NCBI GenBank assembly: GCA_004794655.1
Contig: SMMW01000622.1
Span: forward strand, 10,482,501-10,546,500
Direction: 5' to 3'
DNA length: 64,000 bases
Source: Marisa cornuarietis
Taxonomy: Eukaryota; Mollusca; Gastropoda; Architaenioglossa; Ampullariidae
Shown: positions 38,101-50,005 of the stretch, in pieces
How positions within the stretch are numbered: position 1 is the stretch's first letter
Layout: each line of letters opens with the position of its first letter
Notes under the pieces: model-generated
What the model was told of the DNA's origin: nothing
Databases searched by the model: none
The model's input: the letters and a program-made list of their open reading frames with translations, nothing else
Made by a program: the position numbers and the translations under genes

Positions 38101-41100
38101 TTCATTTTCTTTTTCTTTCCTATCTTATTTTCCTTTGCCCTCCTTTTTCCCTTAACACTTCTGCTATGAATGCTTTATTTAACTTTCTATTTTTTTTATC
38201 TACTCTATATCCTAAAGACTTTATTCTAGCTAGGTTTTTTTTGTTGGGTGACCCTTTAATGTTTTTCTTTGGCAATATATTTTTTGTTACATATTGTAAA
38301 GAACACAGCATTTATATCTAGATAGCTGTGATGGTAGCATCTCTTAATTAGTTTGGCATGAATGATAGTCTTTCCAGATCAAAGTCTCTATTTATCATAT
38401 TATTACCATTGAGACAGGTCATTATCTGTGTTATAAGATTTATTATTCTTATTGAAGTTTGTTTGCTAAACATCTCAACCTTTGCTGGGTGTTCAAGCAT
38501 CTTCTTTGATGCCTGTGATGGCATTTTCTTGAACTACTGCTGGAAAGTGGAAGGCCTGACGGCGTCAAAACAAATGGCAGTAGAGAAGAATCGGCCATAC
38601 GATGTTTTTGTTGGCATTGATGTGTTTGGCAGAGGATGCCCAGGAGGGGGAGGTTTTAATACTAGAGAAGTAAGTTATTGCTTTTTGCATTCTGTTTTTT
38701 CTTTATGATTACTAAATGCAGGAAATAGTTTTCTTTATATTTCTTTATCATTTATTGCTGTGGTTAATAGAATTTGTCAGCTAATGATCTTGTCTAGCAC
38801 AATGCCTATTGTGAATTTGGTATGAATTATTGAACTGTGAATGTGTTTGTATCACCGTGGTATAGGTTTAGTTGCTGGCAGGGGATAAAACACAAGCAAA
38901 TAAACAAACCGGTTTGTGGATGGAAAAATGGCGGTGCACATTGTGTTCCATTGAATTTTAAAATTGTCTTCTGCTAAACATTCCTTGAAAAGGAAATATT
39001 GTACTTGGTGGCACTCTCATCTGTGTTTTTGATTCTGAGATCTGTGTTCTCGAATGAGGCATTCTTCAGCTAGATCAGGGGTGGGGAATGTGCACCTCAC
39101 GGGCTGTATAAGGTCTGTAAAATCATTTGGTTTGGCCAAAACTACGGCTGGACCAAATGTAGCAGGCTAATTTTTCTGTTGATAATTTTATATGGCCAAT
39201 GAATGATCTTATAAATATCCAAATGGCCCCTGGGGGAAAAAAGGTTCCCCAGCCCTGAGTTAGATGCTCACTGCTTCACTGTCATCTCATCTAGTGTGTA
39301 CATGCATATTCTTTCAGCAGTCTCAGATGCTCATGTTTTCTACAGATCTGCATCAAGTCCACAGAGCTTTATGCAGGCAGTAAAAATAATATACACTGAG
39401 TATGCCAATTGATGCTGAATTAATCTTACCATGCAGGCCCTTCAGGCTGCTCGGAAAACGGACTTATCAGCAGCTGTGTTTGCACCAGCTTGGGTTTTGG
39501 AAGTCCTGGGAGAAGAAAACTTTGATGAAAATGACTGCAGGTAATGATTTTATTTGGAAAAGATAAGACTTAGTGGATCTTCATTAAAAATCTTCATTAT
39601 TATTATTATATTTCTTGTGCACAAACCTTCATTGACATAAGGGAGACTAATGAAAACCATGGGTGAAATAAATATAGCCATTTTTGCTGGAAGTTGGAAG
39701 GACAACAAATTGTAATTATATGGTACAAAACCTGGCTAATTAACTTAATAAAAACTTCTTAAATTGCAGGTTTTGGGCCCAGTTATGTGACCTTTGTTCC
39801 CTGTCACCAAAGAGTGGTCTTCCTCTAGCCACTTCTTTCTGTCAAGGCCATGGGGACAGTTTTTTCTGCCTGGGGGAAGTGAGGAAAAAACCTGTTTTTC
39901 TTTTTTCATTGTTAGAATCTGTTTTGATTTCTTTCTTTTCATTTTGATTCCTTTTCCAGAACCATTTACCCATACATTTTTTATATAAGGCAAAATATAG
40001 AAATGATATTTATAAAATTTATAATTTATAATAATTTTCGTGACTGGATACATCTATCACAAGTTGTATTAGTGCAGACTTTAGCTTGCTGTGTCAACAG
40101 CCAACACTTTTTTATTTATAAATGTTCCTGCACACTTATGTCCCATAAAAATTTCAGTGTGGATGGAGCAAAGCAGACGTTCTTAATTTTGGGTCAGTAA
40201 TAAAAGCATACTGATTTTCAGTCCAGAATACTTAAAATTTGAATAAAGAAATGAAACATGACTTTCTTAATTTGGGGTCAATAACAAAAACCTAGTGATT
40301 TTCAGTGCAGAATATTTAAAACGCATTCACTAAATACCGTTATTTTAGAAATAAGTGAACAGTTTTCTTTTCTATTTTTTTATCACCCTTTTGGGGTGGG
40401 TGGGTCTGATATTGAGTACCTTCAGCTGTAGAGATAGATCAGAAGGCCATATCAGTGTTTGTCAGTGTTGTAAAGGTTAAAAAAAATTCTAATAGAAAGT
40501 TTCAGACAAACCTTGGTACAACATGAGTCTTCAGCAACTGCAGCCTGAACACACATGTAAAGATCCTTATGGTCAAGAGAATATAACATCACTGAAGACC
40601 TGCCTTTCCTCAGCATACTTTGGAGGCTGCAGTTTGCAGCTCTCTGCCTCCCTAGACCATCATCAGCTGGTTTCTTTCAGGTGTGAATAGCCATACTTTT
40701 GGACAAATCATCATCAGTGACTCTTTGTCAGTTAGACTTTGTCACATTTAGGAGTTGGTCTTCTTGAGAAAATCCAAAACATGCTGACTACAGAACTTTA
40801 AAAACATGGACTTACGTTCACTATTTTATTTCAGGCTCTGTTAAATTTATCTTCATTTATTTTGATTGTACAGATTATTCAGTTTTTGTGAGAGACTTGA
40901 TCAACCTCTGTACTGCTCCTACACTTACCGAGATACAGGAGTAGTGCCTTGTGAACTCCATGTTGTGCTTGGTGTGGGATCAGGACCTCCGACTCATTGC
41001 ATAATCATGGCCTCCGTTGAAAAAGCAGGACTTGACAGTGGAACACAGAGTGTTAACAAAAGTGAACCAGCATCCACTGGGACTGTGGGAGGAAGATCTG

Positions 41101-42438
41101 ACATCTGTGTGCAACCCCTCTCAAGTACTGAGCTGGAAGCTTTATCTCCAAGCATATGGTTCCATGGTGTCCAGAATGATGAAAGTGGTACTTTGCACAA
41201 GCAATGGCTAACAAGGTAGAGAGAGAAAGTAGAAGAGCAGGGGGAGGAGGAAAGCCATTAGGGAGTGAAGAAGAGGGCAATAATAGTAGAGATGAGAGAG
41301 AAAAAGTGTTGAGATGGGAAGTTACTGTAGGTGAAAGTAAAGATATTATGTTTGTGTGCATGCATGCACTTTAGTCAGTATTTTTGTATTTCATTATAAA
41401 CTTGTGTTTAAGAATGCACAACTCTCTTCAGAGCAAAGACTGCTTTACCAGTTTTCAAGTGGTTAATGCATAACTCAAATCACGCAGCAGCAAAGATCTT
41501 TTTTTTTTTGAAGCCCTGTCTCTCAAAAATTAATACCATCTTTATTATTTTAGCACAAATGCCATGATAGAAAAAAATATAAACTCCATGTTATGCTTAG
41601 GTACTTTAAAGTGAGTATAGCACACTTGTGGCAAGAAGACAAGGTCAGGATGGACCAGGAGATCGTGTCAGTGGCTGTCAACCTCAGCAGGCAGCCAGTC
41701 ATGGCAGCTGCCAGCCCACATGAGGGTCAAGGCACCACCAACCCAGAGTCTACAGAGAGTGAGGAGAGAGGGAAAGAACAGTGTTCAGTTGCTCTAGGGC
41801 ATCTTCAGGTAGGATGTTTAACACACTTGTGAAGACATAAAAACAATTTTAAGTTTTGGTCTCCAAGTGGAAGTTCCATTTTAATTAAATTTTATTTACT
41901 CCAGTCCCCTCATGAAAATCAGTTTTCCAGACAAAACTTGTCATGTTTTGAAGCAATGCTTTTAGGGGTTTTGACTGAAAAGAGTCCACAGAAAGATAAA
42001 CAACTTTTCTCACTGTCATGATCTCAGATTTTTAAAGAAGAAGATCTTTGGCTGCAGCCACCCATAATCAAGAACATCACCCTAGACAAGTTAGAGGAAA
42101 GGCAAGAATTCCAACAGACGGAAAATAATGACGTCAGCGAGATGCCAGCTTTTTCATCTCCTGCAGGAAACTTCGTATCAAAAGACTTGTACTGCATTCT
42201 CTGGGAAGTCCAAGGGGAGACATTGGTCGACTTCTTCAATGTCTACTTTGTGCAGGATGATGACACATTATTTCTTGCAGGACAGGCAGCAACACCTGCC
42301 TTGGTTGTCACCATTACACCACAACACTTTGAGGCAGGAAAGATTGTTGTAATGATACAACCTGTTCTATCTTGCACCAGCTTGCCACTTCCTTCTTCCA
42401 AGTGTCAGCGTGAAACTCTATTCCTGGACTCATTGTGA
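35161..42438 (+). CDS. ENGASE: Cytosolic endo-beta-N-acetylglucosaminidase (GH85), lacking its N-terminal exon(s)
   Basis: Hydrolyses the chitobiose core of free or misfolded N-glycans in the cytosol, leaving one GlcNAc on the protein; part of the clean-up after ER-associated degradation. Eleven exons join in phase: 35161-35356, 35880-36028, 36921-37075, 37918-38066, 38498-38669, 39437-39540, 39770-39878, 40496-40680, 40874-41215, 41601-41808, 42028-42438, giving 725 codons and a TGA stop. Family landmarks in order are LSWKP, TLVCHDFRCGYLEDR, YFSHYFITLPPLGW, GTLITEW, the catalytic DGWLLNIEN (Asn codon 37055-37057, Glu codon 37061-37063), LWYDSVTNAG, FFDACDGIFLNYCW, VFVGIDVFGRG, FAPAWV, LPLATSFCQGHG and PWYNM, then a beta-sandwich C-terminus. 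The vertebrate enzyme is about 740 residues, so perhaps 50-70 residues are missing upstream. The first visible exon starts with two bases of a split codon. The acceptor at 40496 (AATAG) is weak but is the only one keeping phase. It converges with the ADAP gene. Confidence 0.95.
36194..36754. mobile_element. 561-bp TA-flanked inverted-repeat element (Tc1/mariner/pogo-type MITE) in an ENGASE intron
   Basis: Ends are CAGTAGTACCTCTACATAAC and, reversed, CAGTAAGACCTCTACAAATG. TA dinucleotides flank both ends (36192-36193, 36755-36756), as expected for Tc1/mariner-type insertion. No transposase is encoded. Confidence 0.75.
37055..37063 (+). other. ENGASE: GH85 catalytic Asn-x-Glu of ENGASE
   Basis: The codons read Asn-Ile-Glu inside DGWLLNIEN. 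In GH85 enzymes the Asn orients the substrate acetamide and the Glu is the general acid/base, so the gene looks catalytically competent. The exon ends shortly after, at 37075, with a GT donor. Confidence 0.9.
37330..37722 (+). mobile_element. LINE 3' fragment in an ENGASE intron
   Basis: Degenerate frames read YLVSVPKNRMKTFGEHIFSH then a WNSLP-like CWNSL and a FKTHLF-like end. The tail GAGCTTAGAGCATGACACTA, GTGCTGTACAAACATG, TTTATTATTAT is the same 3' end type as at 27.4 and 34.0 kb. Confidence 0.65.
38852..38912 (+). mobile_element. SINE family A tail fragment
   Basis: CGTGGTATAGGTTTAGTTGC, TGGCAGGGGATAAAACAC, then AAGCAAATAAACAAAC: only the 3' end of the SINE, in an ENGASE intron. A shorter match (GTGATATAGCCCTAGTTGCT) is at about 30,461. 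Confidence 0.5.
39076..39257. mobile_element. 182-bp hAT-type MITE in an ENGASE intron
   Basis: Terminal inverted repeats CAGGGGTGGGGAA and, reversed, CAGGGCTGGGGAA. Flanking 8-bp duplications are AGCTAGAT (39068-39075) and AGTTAGAT (39258-39265), with one mismatch. The sizes fit the hAT superfamily. It is too short for a transposase. Confidence 0.8.
40180..40320. repeat. Diverged 84-bp tandem duplication in an ENGASE intron
   Basis: TTCTTAATTTTGGGTCAGTA (from 40,180) and TTCTTAATTTGGGGTCAATA (from 40,264), both continuing with GATTTTCAGTSCAGAATAYT. Confidence 0.7.
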
Positions 42439-42489
42439 ACCTAAATACTGCTGTGCAACTATTGCTTAATAATGTCAGTAATGGTGGGG

Positions 42490-42495
42490 AATAAA
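42490..42495 (+). promoter_or_regulatory. Likely ENGASE polyadenylation signal (AATAAA)
   Basis: A canonical AATAAA lies about 50 bases after the ENGASE stop and is followed by T- and GT-rich sequence (TTGCTTTATTGTCTGTC). This would give a very short 3' UTR. Confidence 0.5.
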
Positions 42496-42587
42496 CGTCC
42501 ATGTACTGTTGATTGCTTTATTGTCTGTCAGTACTTCCAAAAGCTACTCACTTTCATTTTGATACTTTTTATGTTCATGGTGAAATA

Positions 42588-42850
42588 CAGGTTATGCTAC
42601 AGCAATGCCTTCACTTCTGCAAGCTTCACTGTGTTTCTCTACTAAACCTGGTCATCGCGGATACAAAAAGAATGAAGCTAAATTCTCATTTGATGTCACT
42701 GGATCCATTTTTATCTTCTGTCATTTCAAAAATCCATTGGTAACACTTTCTTCTAAAAACTCAAGAAGCAGAATAGAAGCTATGCTTTCAGAGAGCTGGA
42801 GAGCATTTATACAAACAAAGTATATTGGACAACCTGAAGAGTATAATTAA
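42588..42850 (+). other. Orphan open reading frame downstream of ENGASE, possible alternative terminal exon
   Basis: After an acceptor-like TACAG at about 42590 a frame stays open to a TAA at 42848. From its first Met (42605) it reads 81 residues ending IGQPEEYN, with a basic PGHRGYKKNE stretch and SKNSRSR. An ATTAAA follows near 42871. I do not recognise the sequence. It could be an alternative 3' exon of ENGASE, a relic, or chance, because no in-phase donor linking it to the ENGASE frame was obvious. Confidence 0.2.
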
Positions 42851-45800
42851 AATGTCTTTATTACATCTTACATTAAAAAGAATCGTACACAGATCTGTGC
42901 TTTCAACATCTTTTGAAATTAGAGGGGAGGGGGGAAGATGTTGATAATTTTTTTATCATGCAAACATAAGATGTGAAACCAAGAAAAATCACAATGCATT
43001 TTAGCAATAATATGATCATCTTAAACGTGTGAAGTTTTGCATCCAATCTTTTCTTAGAACTAACCAGTATAATCACAGTGTTTTTAAAAAGCAAATGTTT
43101 CAACAGAAAACTATTTGCATTTCAGCAAGCGGCAAGCTGCAGCTCTAGGACTACATGCCATTTACATCATTTTGATGACCTGACTGCAGGGCTTAATGAC
43201 TGGCAGCTATTTGAGATTTTTGCTAGCTAACAAATGTTAAAAACACTACTGAGTAAAGATGCTGAATCTAGAAGTAGGCTACTTCCCCTGGGTAGGATTG
43301 GCATATCCCATATTTAGTATCTTCATATATGTGGCCCAGAAGTGTCCACAGGCCATGGATCTCAACAGTTCCTGCTGCTTTTCGTTCGCTAAGAATAAAA
43401 ACCACACACAGTCACCTGCTGTTGACAAATACAGTCTTTACCAATTCCTCCCAGGTGCCAAAAGATTTGGTTTCAAGAAAGGTGTCAGCTGTTACATAGT
43501 TGCTGACAAGCTAGCTTTCATTTCTTGTATGGCCATGCAGTTTATACAACATTTCTTCGCATACAACCCATAACTTTTTGGCTCCCCCATCTTTACATAG
43601 CAAACTGCTATCAACAGTCTTTTAAATTTCTGTGAACATGTGAACTTGAACATGCAATGTGCAGAAGATACATAAATCACCCCAATTCAGAATGACAACC
43701 ATTTTTCTCAACTTGATAAAGTTTCTGCTTCTGGAAAGCATTACTGTGAGCTGTGGGGGCGTTCTCTTTCAGCTGATATTTACTGATGCTCAACTAATAT
43801 TGCTTGCACCCAAGTGTTTCACACCCATGAGAGGAAAGAATGTTATATATACATGATTCACAGAAAACATTTGCATTGCATGCTCCTAGCAGCACAGTAA
43901 CAGAGGAAAAAGGAGGCAATAGACCCTTAGCTTAACTTCCACTGAAGCAAGTCATTCTTGTCCAATGATCACCTTTCACAAACATTCTTGAAAAAACAAA
44001 GTCAACAGAAGCTGACGAGAACAAAAAAAATTCACTCCTTATGTTGCAGTCCCACCCACTCATCCAACTTCACCCAAAAAGATCTTTCCCCTCTTCTGCA
44101 TCATCCATCAATGAGCTTACAAATCAAAGTTATAACAGTACAATTGTATGTACACATCATGAACAGAGTTTAGTTAGTGCAATGATAATGAGGCACAGTA
44201 AAACTTCTGGACAGAACATCCACACGATCATCAAACTTCCCAAGCATTTCGTGTCATTTTTAAGGGTACACATCCCTTCACCACATTACCAATAAAAGCA
44301 AAAATGTTTTAAATCCTACAAAATCTTGCACAACTCCTTCACCATTTTTTTTTTTACAAAACTGCTCAGTAAAAGGTTTCTCATCTTCATGTGAAAGAAC
44401 TTTTTTTTTTTAAACCCCAAACCAAACAATCTGGGATTTTGCAAGTGGGGAAAACATGAGAGGAGTAAAAGAAAAAAACTGACAGCATGAAATTTTTATA
44501 ACCTAAATAATCTGAAACGGTCTATTCATTTTATTGGAAGGCGAATTATTCTTCTCCAACAAGTACTTGTGCACAACGGTAAATGTTGCAAATGAGCATA
44601 TTAACCTCCTGTGTATCATGAGATAAATAAGAATCAGTCTGGTGCAACATAAAACTGGAAGCACGCCTCTGAGGTAGCATACAGCAAGAACCTCTTCTCA
44701 ATGTGTCCTGTTTTCACTGTAAAATGACAACAAGAAATGGATGGTGCAAGGGCAAGGGGTGATGTGTTTCCGTATCTCCTTTGTCCCATGATTAAAGTCT
44801 AATGTAGAATATGTTCAGATGACATATATACTTCATAGCCAAAAACATGTGTTGAGAATGATTGACTTACTGGATATAATATGGTCACTTGTGGTTTGAG
44901 GAATGTAGAACAGGAAAGGAGGCAATAAACCCACATAGCAGTGACATAGCTTAACAGACAACTTGAGCAGACATCCATTTTGTACAGATACAGGAAGTTT
45001 TAAAATGCATTAAAATTTATAACATTTCTGCTTTCCTTAAAAAGAAATACGTATAGTTATGTGCAAAGAATGTTTAGTTATGCAAAAAGTATTTTTCCTT
45101 TGATAACATATCTGGAACTCTCATTCGTTGACATGCACACACCTCTCACCCCCCAACTACCCATACAGAGTTAAATATATGCATGCACACAATTCTGAAC
45201 AGCTTATCCCCTTGGACAATTAATGGCCTGTTAGCTCCTTTATCAAATGCACTTCTTTGTATGTCTTCTTCTTCCTCATGAAAATGCCTTAAAATGGCTT
45301 AATTTTTCCAAGAATAATAAATATACACCTTTAAGCTCAAAGTGACATTTGATGTCAAAGAAACACTTTAGTGCCCTAGCTTCAAATAGGAGAAGCCAAA
45401 GCTATAAAATCTTGTGAAATCACACATTTCTAAAAGGTTTATATATAAACAAGCATTTCACAGCCTTTTAAAATCTAATTTGATTACAGCAAGTGTGATA
45501 CTTGAAGTTACCTTTCAACATAAATACCATTTTAAAAAAGAAGAATGCAAGTCTACCCACATACATGTTAGAGTGTAAATGTATGTTTCATTATTTTATA
45601 TCTACGACTCATATCCAGGCATCACACTCAAGATTCTATATACAATATATACTACAGTATATACATTTTAAAAAGTTGTGAAGATTTTTCCCACCTCTTT
45701 TTAGTATACCATTATTTCCACACCAGGTGAAATCTGGTCCTAAAGGAAGATAAAGCCCAGATGTTCCCAACATTTCCTCAGTTCTTTCTTACATGTAACA

Positions 45801-48800
45801 TATTTACAATTTGAGAATGAAAGTTAGTTCTTTCATCCACATAGATCATACACATGATGGTTGTTATCAAAGTTGGATACCGAAGAAAACAATTTTAAGT
45901 AACAGAGTAAAAGATCAGTAAATTTAACTTTTACAAAATAGCAGAAATCTCCAGCTTATTCTTTATTTTTGGCCTATTTTGTATGGTTCACAAACAGACC
46001 CTCCACTATACTTCTTTTCATGGGTCAAAAAACACATTTTTACCAGTTTTATGGTAAACAGTTTTGAAGCTTTTAAAGCAAATAACTGAGAGCTGACAGC
46101 AGAATGGGCATAACCTAACAATCCAAAGCTAAACCTGTAGCTGAATATATGATCAATGTTTAATACTTTGAGTAAAACCTCTCTTGCTTCCTAGAAGAAT
46201 CGGGAGATGTTTTATATGCATACTACGTGATGCCATAACAGAGTAGGTCTCAGTTTTGAGGCAGGTGGTGAGACTAGGTTTGAGGAAATAATATGAAGAA
46301 TTTGTGTGCCTTGTTACAATACTCTCCTGGATTGTCAAATGCATACACCATGTGCCCCTCCTCATGTCAAATTATTATTTTAAATACCTGCAACCCTACA
46401 ATGAAAAGGAATCTGGAAGACTAAACTCATGTCCAAAATCGACATCTGATAGATGGATTTTGTTGCTGGCATCTCTGCTGTTATGCCAACACAATAGCCT
46501 CTGAACCAGAATGTTATGTACTGTTAGCTGGAGCATGCATATGTCTAAGACTTGTTACATCAAATGCAATTTGAATGCCTTTAGCACATTTACAGACGAG
46601 GCCTGCTTACAATCAACATGCATGTAAAAGAAATGCTCCTCACAGACTTGAACGCAATCTTCCCAGTGTTTTCCAGTTTATGTCATATTATCAGGCAATC
46701 TAGCCAGTTATTTCCATCTTGTCCTACTATCAATCTTGTCAGTGTTGTCCATTTATGTCATAGTATTTTGCTGTTCAGTTTTGTTACCCTCTCTCAAACT
46801 ACAGTGCAATACAAAAAAAAGATGTCATGCCATATCCCAAACATATAACCACAACTACTAAAATTAAAACAGCAGTCTTGTTATCAGGACAGCAGAGATG
46901 GCAGAGAATAACAGATTTCTTTTTTTTCATTTGTTTGTTAATTACGACAAAACATGATGGAAAAGCCTAGGGAATCTTTTGGCAAAAAGCCTTTCAGATG
47001 CAGTTGCCCCAAATCTTGTCAACACATCAGGGTTGTTACCTTCAAAATTTGCCATATTTATAAAGTGATCTGCTTTATATTATCTAACAGTCAAATCTTC
47101 TGTCTTAAGAAAGATTTCAAAGTATTGGCTAGATATATCCCATACTGCACCTGGCTCTTAGATGCAAAAGGCAAGCTGATACAGACCTAATATGCACATG
47201 TACTTAATGCATTCAGCTTTGTGCATATGTGCACATGCATGCACACACACACACACATATAAAGAGTACATGAAATAGAGTTTTGGCCCCAACACTAGAA
47301 ATTCATCTGGCAAATGTTGATTTCTTGGTTCTCATCAAAAGAAAAATCAGCCTAAGAATATCAAAATATTGGTCCATATTTCTAATTATCCATTCTTGAA
47401 AAATCCGGAGACTAGAAACAAGTTTACTGACTAGCAAGTTTTAGCCAAATACTTTTTTCCTAACATAAATACAGAGACACACACTTGCAGAATACATCTT
47501 TAAAATTTGGAATATGAAGAGATATATTATTGAAGAAATAAGCTATTAAAATGGGTAACTGAAAAATACTTATCATGGACTTTATAAACACTAGTTTTCA
47601 CAGTAGTTTTCACAGTACTTGCAATGCACACAATTCAAGTTAAAAGCTTGCAAAACTTAGTACCCCTACAACCTTACAAAACTACTGAAGGTAACAAAGA
47701 AAAAAAAACACATAGAATATATGAATTCTCTGAAATGTGGCCTACATGTTGTAAAGTTTGAAAAACTGCACACTACCATTTCAAATTTCAGTCTTACTGA
47801 TACAATCAATCTGCCATAAAGCCCTACTTATCTATCATGGTCCCAAGCACACACTAAGCATGCATAAATTCTTAAACTAGTCATGGTATGTTCACAAACT
47901 TGTTTGTTATATGCTACTAAGTTCCCATGAATTTTCAAGCCTAATCAGGAACCTTCTCTCAGGAATGTACACAAGTTTTCGAGTGACTAGCATGTCACAG
48001 CTGCTTACAACCTTGTTACTCACACCTATAAACTCAGTAGTCCAAGAAGCTGGAGATTCACGTAGGGCTGTAGGTCGAAATCCTTGATGAGTGCACCAGA
48101 TAGATGGACAGTCCAAGGACAACCTCTCAACTGCAAATAGTTCCTGGTGATAACAAATTCACAAGTCCTGTGTCATCTACCGGATGCCTATCTCTTGATG
48201 AGTCGGAAAGAGTTTGAAGATTTTTTGGGTACCAACATTGATGCAACTGCAAGAACAATTTCCAAAATTTAGTTTTACACTTTAATCATGATCTAGTATG
48301 TCATGCTGTGCTTTCTCCTACACCCCAATCTGCAATCAACAAGACCGAGTAATGTGTTTGACAAACTGCAAAAAACAACACTATTTGTTGCATGTGCATG
48401 CATAAAGAAGAATCTGGTAACATAAATTCTGAAAGTAAGTGCATGCTGTATCACCAAAAGTTATAAGAAAATCATTCTCTACTGGAAGTAAATGTGTTCT
48501 TTTACATCTAGAACTTTACTGACATTGAGCAGATCATATTTAACCTATTACACAGTGACTACATATAACAATAGGTCTTTAAGACATAACCAAAGCTCTA
48601 ATTGTTGATACAAGGTAATAAGATGGCTGTTTACTAAGATGGGAATTATCCAGACTGTAGACTCTTTTTAAACTAGCACATCTATTTAAAAAAAATTCCA
48701 GTAATGTTACATTTACATGCGACTGTATAATGAATATGTTAACTTAAAAATGATGCGGCTCTACATAGCATTAACATGCTTGGGACCAATAAGGTTAGGG

Positions 48801-49049
48801 TGTAAAAAAGCACAGAAAACACACTCATATGAAAGTAAATAGACACATTAAATTATATGCACATGCATACAGATATACATAAAAAGGCATGCATTAAACT
48901 CTGGAAATGTCACAAACACCTTTTTTCTAAAAGGGAAACTAAAAAGGAAACAACCTAGGCAAAGAGAGCAAAGATCAGAATAGAAAAACTCTCTACACGT
49001 GTCATTGGTCAAAAAATCTTTTTATTGCAAATTTGTTCTTTTCATTGGT

Positions 49050-49224
49050 CCTGAGATTATTCTAGGATGTCAAAAATATGATTTCAGTGACCTTGCATAT
49101 ATTTACCAGTTATAAATACTCTGACATGTGGTCTATAAAGCATCTGTAGATCACTGTAGCTGGCAAGCTATGCCTTTACCATCTGTTTCACATTTCTAGA
49201 TCTGCAGAGATTATTCTAGGATGT
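49050..49224. repeat. Short repeated motif GAGATTATTCTAGGATGT
   Basis: Occurs at about 49,051-49,068 and 49,207-49,224. An inverted partial copy (ACATCCTAGAATAAT) lies at about 62,309-62,323 in a CCZ1 intron. Confidence 0.5.
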
Positions 49225-49975
49225 AACATCGTGGGATTCCTAAAATTTTGTGGAAGGGTGCATACTTTGAAATTCACATTTGTGAATTGTGCCTGCAAAA
49301 ATACCATAGCTGACATGCATTTACAGTGATTTTGAACGTGCTGCACTTCATTTTTTTTTTTTTGCTTTGTTTTCTAGGATTCTCTGCGCTGGCTTGAAAC
49401 CTTATGTCAAGAATGGATGATAACAACTGAATAGTTTTAATATTTGTCCACAAATACCAGTGATAATGTTTGTGGCAGGAAGTTGGTGGCACACTGACAT
49501 TTGCAGCTATGACCAGGGGATGTCATGAGCCTGGGTCTACTCTTTAAAAGCTCATAAATTCTACCAACTAAGGAGGTTGTTTCCCAAAATGTTGTCTTAA
49601 CATGATCAAGGGCACGATGAAAAATTTGGGTGGTGGCTAAGGAGTTAAGCGGGTGGAATGTGGTTTTTACTAGAAGAGATGACAACCCAACCTCACCAAA
49701 GAAACCCCCACAAAATGTAATGCATTAGAGACAGCCATCATATCTCACTGCAAAACAAAATTATATCAGTTAAAGAAAGGACAAGAAGAAACTGGATAAA
49801 CTGAAAAGTCAGTAAAGCGAAGTGTGTTAATTGGACTAAACGTAATATAAGTTTTTGGTGAGGGTAATCATATCATCTTTCATATGAGAACAGACGATTT
49901 CAACAATTCTACTATATCAGAAATAATAATAAAAAGCCCCCTCCCCTTTCCCCAAAGGCAAAATTGATGGCACTG

Positions 49976-49981
49976 TTTATT
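49976..49981 (-). promoter_or_regulatory. Possible proximal ADAP polyadenylation signal
   Basis: AATAAA on the minus strand only 24 bases beyond the ADAP stop. It may or may not be used. Other AATAAA hexamers lie further left, for example 49019-49024. Confidence 0.25.
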
Positions 49982-50005
49982 TATGCAGGGATTTTCAGAC
50001 AGAAA

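Larger units (their letters stand above)
42851..50005. other. Gene-free 7 kb between convergent ENGASE and ADAP
   Basis: AT-rich unique sequence with small ORFs only, few recognisable mobile elements, and many possible AATAAA hexamers on both strands. It may include a long ADAP 3' UTR. I see no conserved coding exon. Confidence 0.5.
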
